The translations under genes and the position numbers were made by a program. This document shows, piece by piece, positions 44,308-47,680 of a stretch of DNA of 47,680 bases (within the stretch, counting starts at the first letter, position 1; each line of letters opens with the position of its first letter). The notes beneath the pieces were generated by a model, which made no database searches, was not told the DNA's origin, and worked only from the letters and a program-made list of their open reading frames with translations. Origin of the DNA: Bacillota bacterium (GTDB lineage Bacteria; Bacillota; Desulfitobacteriia; Desulfitobacteriales; Desulfitobacteriaceae); the NCBI GenBank assembly GCA_030706025.1, contig JAUZPJ010000002.1, positions 1 to 47,680 on the forward strand, in the 5' to 3' direction.

Positions 44308-44958
44308 TTATCCATCTCTGCGTTCTAGGTAGCGTTCGAGTTTTCTCTTAACTCTCTGCAGTGCATTGTCGATCGATTTTACATGTCTTCTCAAATCAAC
44401 AGCTATCTCTTGATACGATTTTCCTTCCAAATAGGACATCAATACTTTCCATTCCAATGAACTAAGGATCTCGCCCATTTTTTCCTCAATGTCATCAAAT
44501 TCTTCTCGACTGATAATTAGTTCCTCTGGATCCGTAATACGAGTTCCCGAGATAACATCAAGTAGGGTCCGATCAGAATCCTCATCATAAATTGGCTTGT
44601 TAAGTGAGACATACGAATTCAAAGGAATATGTTTCTGTCGGGTTGCTGTTTTGATAGCAGTGATAATCTGGCGGGTGATACATAACTCAGCGAAGGCCCG
44701 AAAGGAAGAAAGTTTGTCCCCACGAAAGTCCCGTATGGCTTTATAGAGTCCTATCATGCCTTCTTGGATAATATCTTCACGATCTGCCCCAATAAGAAAA
44801 TACGAACGCGCTTTGGCCCTAACAAAGTTTTTATATTTGTTAATTAAGAACTCTAGTGCTGTAGCGTCGCCTTCCTTGGCAAGCTCAACCACCTCCTCAT
44901 CAACTACAACGTCGATGATCTCGCACTCTATTAGTTCAGGTTGGGCTTGAAGAGTCAA
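44308..44958 (-). CDS. sigH: RNA polymerase sigma-H factor (Spo0H), TTG start
   Basis: NFVRAKARSYFLIGADREDIIQEGMIGLYKAIRDF...HVKSIDNALQRVKRKLERYLE. GGAGG 7 nt before TTG at 44958; the track start (45054) falls in the promoter -35. Confidence 0.92.
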   Translation of the reverse strand: MTLQAQPELIECEIIDVVVDEEVVELAKEGDATALEFLINKYKNFVRAKARSYFLIGADREDIIQEGMIGLYKAIRDFRGDKLSSFRAFAELCITRQIITAIKTATRQKHIPLNSYVSLNKPIYDEDSDRTLLDVISGTRITDPEELIISREEFDDIEEKMGEILSSLEWKVLMSYLEGKSYQEIAVDLRRHVKSIDNALQRVKRKLERYLERRDG

Positions 44959-45024
44959 GTTGATCCCTCCTACAATGTCGTCATGAAGAAGACGCATCTC
45001 GCTCTTGTCCACGAGAACATTCTC

Positions 45025-45054
45025 ATTATACTCGACCCTTAAGAAAAGCGTCAA
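45025..45054 (-). promoter_or_regulatory. sigH promoter (TTGACG-18-TATAAT)
   Basis: Minus strand TTGACG CTTTTCTTAAGGGTCGAG TATAAT. Confidence 0.75.
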
Positions 45055-45225
45055 GGCGAAGTTTTGGTTGTTCTGTCGCTATTAGCGAGATTCAAGGTAG
45101 AAAGTGAAGCTTTGTATGCAGCAAAATGCCTTTGGAAAAGTTCAGCCACACATTACCACAAAGTCCTTTGCAAATATTCCTTTGCATTAAGAAACTGCAA
45201 TTAATCATTAATTAAGTGTTCAAAC

Positions 45226-45975
45226 TTAATGAGAATTAGATCTTTGCCGTAGAACCTCATAAAGCATGATCGACCCAGCTACACTGGCATTTAATGATGT
45301 GACCTTTCCTCTCATCGGCAAGCTTACAATTTCATCGCAATTCTCACGCAATAGGCGACTGATACCTTTTCCCTCGCTGCCTATAACAATAACTCTAGGA
45401 CCGGTGAGATCCGCTTCAAAGGCATCTTTCCCCCCCGCTTCTGCCCCAGTTACCCAACATCCTTTCTTTTTTAGTTCTTGCAGTGTCTGAACTAAATTGC
45501 TCACTCTCGCTACAGCCACATGTTCGACCGCCCCGGCCGATGTTTTGGCAACAGTACCCGTCAACGCTACACTGCGCCGTTTAGGGATAATCACTCCGTG
45601 GGCCCCCACAGCGTCTACGGTCCTTAACAAGGCCCCTAAATTATGAGGGTCTTCAATCTCATCCAGCATTAAGATAAACGGGTCCTCTCGCCGCTCCTCA
45701 GACACCGCCAAAAGATCGTCTATGCTTGCATACTCCCTTGCAGCAACATATGCGAGCAATCCCTGGTGACGTTCTCGATTCGTTAAACGATCAAGCGTCT
45801 GACGGTCTACAAATTGATAGGGGATTTGTCGTTCTTTTAATAACGAGACAATCTCTTGATTCCGTCCGCCTGGCCCCTCTGAGAGTAAAAGCGCTTTGTT
45901 AACGGGTTTTCCGCTTTTTAAAAGCTCTATCACGGGATTTTTCCCATAAACCATTTCTTCGTTCAAGTAGTTCAC
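45226..45975 (-). CDS. rlmB: 23S rRNA (guanosine-2'-O)-methyltransferase RlmB (SpoU/TrmH family)
   Basis: VYGKNPVIELLKSG, LDEIEDPHNLGALLRTVDAVGAHGVIIPKRR, VIGSEGKGISRLLRENCDEIVSLPMRG. Confidence 0.93.
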   Translation of the reverse strand: MNYLNEEMVYGKNPVIELLKSGKPVNKALLLSEGPGGRNQEIVSLLKERQIPYQFVDRQTLDRLTNRERHQGLLAYVAAREYASIDDLLAVSEERREDPFILMLDEIEDPHNLGALLRTVDAVGAHGVIIPKRRSVALTGTVAKTSAGAVEHVAVARVSNLVQTLQELKKKGCWVTGAEAGGKDAFEADLTGPRVIVIGSEGKGISRLLRENCDEIVSLPMRGKVTSLNASVAGSIMLYEVLRQRSNSH

Positions 45976-46652
45976 TTCTTCTTTCCTTCAAGGGTTTTTA
46001 ATCGTCCACAACTATACGCACCCTGATGACAAACTCCTTGGGTCCTACAGGTCGGTCCAGCTTCACTAAAAAGATTAGGAGCTACCTCACGTACTAATCT
46101 CAACATCGTTTCCGCCATAGCGCGGATTTCCCACTGAGCCCTCGAACAAGTCCGGTGTTCAAAAAAATTCAACAATGAGCGTGCGTTAAACGTAGCCATT
46201 AAAGAGGTAGTGCAGGCATTGGGTAAAACATAGCGTGCATCCTCAGCAGGCACATAGTTTAAAAGCTCCTGATAGTCTTCCTGAAGACGAGCCATAACCG
46301 CTTCAAAACGGGCCAAAGCCTCGGGATTTCGGCCTATACTTAACGGAGTAACAAACTCAAATCCATTTTCTTTCACATAACGCTGAGAACGTTGTGAATA
46401 ACTTGCAATCCGATGGCGCACGAGCTGATGGGATAAAGACCTCGAAACCCCATCAATGGAAAACTGAAAGCTAACATGTTCAAAGGGGGATAAGTGACCC
46501 ATGTCGCGTAATTTGCGGACGAAATTGCCCATCATTTCGTCATCTAACTGTTCTAAAAGTTCTGGCACTGGATCCGATGAATAGCACAGACGGGCAGCCG
46601 CAGCCACAACTTTCTCCGGCTCCGGCGTGTACTGAACGAGAGACACACGCAT
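45972..46652 (-). CDS. thyX: FAD-dependent thymidylate synthase ThyX
   Basis: ThyX motif RHRIASYSQRSQRY; FEHRTCSRAQWEIRAMA. Overlaps rlmB by 4 nt. Confidence 0.94.
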   Translation of the reverse strand: MRVSLVQYTPEPEKVVAAAARLCYSSDPVPELLEQLDDEMMGNFVRKLRDMGHLSPFEHVSFQFSIDGVSRSLSHQLVRHRIASYSQRSQRYVKENGFEFVTPLSIGRNPEALARFEAVMARLQEDYQELLNYVPAEDARYVLPNACTTSLMATFNARSLLNFFEHRTCSRAQWEIRAMAETMLRLVREVAPNLFSEAGPTCRTQGVCHQGAYSCGRLKTLEGKKK

Positions 46653-46675
46653 TATAATTCCCTCCTCTCTAATCT

Positions 46676-47083
46676 TTAATCAACAATGTCCGCTTCTTTT
46701 GCCAATCCCTCGTGAAGCATCTCGTCAACCTGGTTAAACGCCCATTGCATACGGCTGATCTGTCCATTCAATTGCCAATAGCCCACCAAACTCTCAAACG
46801 CAGTGGCATGACGGTAAGTCACAACATCTACGTTCTTGGGATACCCTCCTTTGGCATTTCGCCCACGCAAAACAACCTGTTGCTCAACCTCGTCTAAATC
46901 CGGCAAAAGGGCGTGTAAAATGCGGGCTTGAGTAGCCGCACGAACATAACTTATAGCTTGTTTATGAAGTTCCTTGACCTTTTCGTGCCCTAACTCTAGC
47001 AAATGTGTCCGAACCCAAAGTTCATAGACGGCATCTCCCAAATAAGCCAGGGTTAAGGCATTCATTTCCTGCCAATTACGCAT
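46676..47083 (-). CDS. mrnC: Mini-ribonuclease III
   Basis: MNALTLAYLGDAVYELWVRTHLL...LRGRNAKGGYPKNVDVVTYRHATAFESLVGYW; start at MRNWQE. Confidence 0.92.
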   Translation of the reverse strand: MRNWQEMNALTLAYLGDAVYELWVRTHLLELGHEKVKELHKQAISYVRAATQARILHALLPDLDEVEQQVVLRGRNAKGGYPKNVDVVTYRHATAFESLVGYWQLNGQISRMQWAFNQVDEMLHEGLAKEADIVD

Positions 47084-47211
47084 GCGTTCTCCCTCTCGAC
47101 TACCCAAATTACTCTCTTAAAGAGTAAATGTCTTAAAATTTAATGTTTCTTTAAATTCACCATTTATTAACTATTACTTGAATTATCGCTTCTTAAAATT
47201 ACTACTTTTAA

Positions 47212-47680
47212 TTACGACTTCTTGATTTGCCATCGTGCACCTTGCGGGGTATCCTCAATGATGACTCCTTTTTCTTTCAGCGCATCTCGAATAAAATCTG
47301 CCATCTCCCAATCCTTCTTCAAGCGGGCACGAGAACGAACCTGCAGAACAACCTCCATAACCTGGGAAAGAATCTCCTCGTTTTCAACCTGAACTTGAGC
47401 CGGATGCAGAAGATCAAAGCCGAGTACCTCTCCAAGTTCTACCAAGGTTTTTTGAGCCTTCGCCAACCCTTCGGAAGGGCGCGGACTCTCTTGGACAAAC
47501 CCGTTAATCGTTTTGGCTAATTCGAAAAGCGCCGCATAAGCCAAGGCCGAATTGAAATCATCGTCCATAGCCTTCTCAAAGGCTTCCCGCGCTTGCTTAG
47601 CAGCATTAAAAAGTTCAGTTTCAATGCTATGGTTATTTAACGACCCCTCTCTTTGCAGAGCCTCTTGGGCTAAACGGACA
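47212..47680 (-). CDS. cysS: Cysteinyl-tRNA synthetase, C-terminal part (runs off window end)
   Basis: Frame open to window end: VRLAQEALQREGSLNNHSIETELFNAAKQAREAFEKAMDDDFNSALAYAALFELAKTIN...RLKKDWEMADFIRDALKEKGVIIEDTPQGARW. Confidence 0.92.
   Translation of the reverse strand, partial: VRLAQEALQREGSLNNHSIETELFNAAKQAREAFEKAMDDDFNSALAYAALFELAKTINGFVQESPRPSEGLAKAQKTLVELGEVLGFDLLHPAQVQVENEEILSQVMEVVLQVRSRARLKKDWEMADFIRDALKEKGVIIEDTPQGARWQIKKS

Overview
This 47.7 kb window is core chromosome from a Firmicute. Gene content and order suggest a Peptococcaceae/Desulfosporosinus-Desulfitobacterium-type clostridium; that assignment is inference. Essentially every gene is on the minus strand. In transcription order (right to left): cysS (partial)-mrnC-thyX-rlmB-sigH; tRNA-Thr, tRNA-fMet; rpmG-secE-nusG-rplK-rplA-[L10 leader]-rplJ-rplL; rpoB-rpoC-L7Ae family-rpsL-rpsG-fusA-tuf; the S10/spc/alpha superoperon rpsJ to rplQ including secY-adk-map-infA-rpmJ-rpsM-rpsK-rpsD-rpoA; a fused ecfA1A2-ecfT-truA-rplM-rpsI; cwlD, a DUF6115-like gene, an MltG-like gene, an M20 amidohydrolase; and argC-J-B-D-carA (partial). 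I see no phage, IS, CRISPR or defence system. The less ordinary signals are: (i) a CxCx5CxxC cysteine cluster inserted in the EF-Tu G domain; (ii) an unusually long rpsJ-rplC spacer with an extended -10 promoter and a foldable leader just upstream of L3; (iii) an rplM leader with two hairpins showing the same 9-nt loop; (iv) a probable ATT start codon for ecfT; (v) two EcfA ATPases fused in one ORF; (vi) a structured rpoB leader behind a consensus promoter; and (vii) a sigH promoter whose -35 was read as a start codon by the ORF track. All folds were made by eye and no database search was run.
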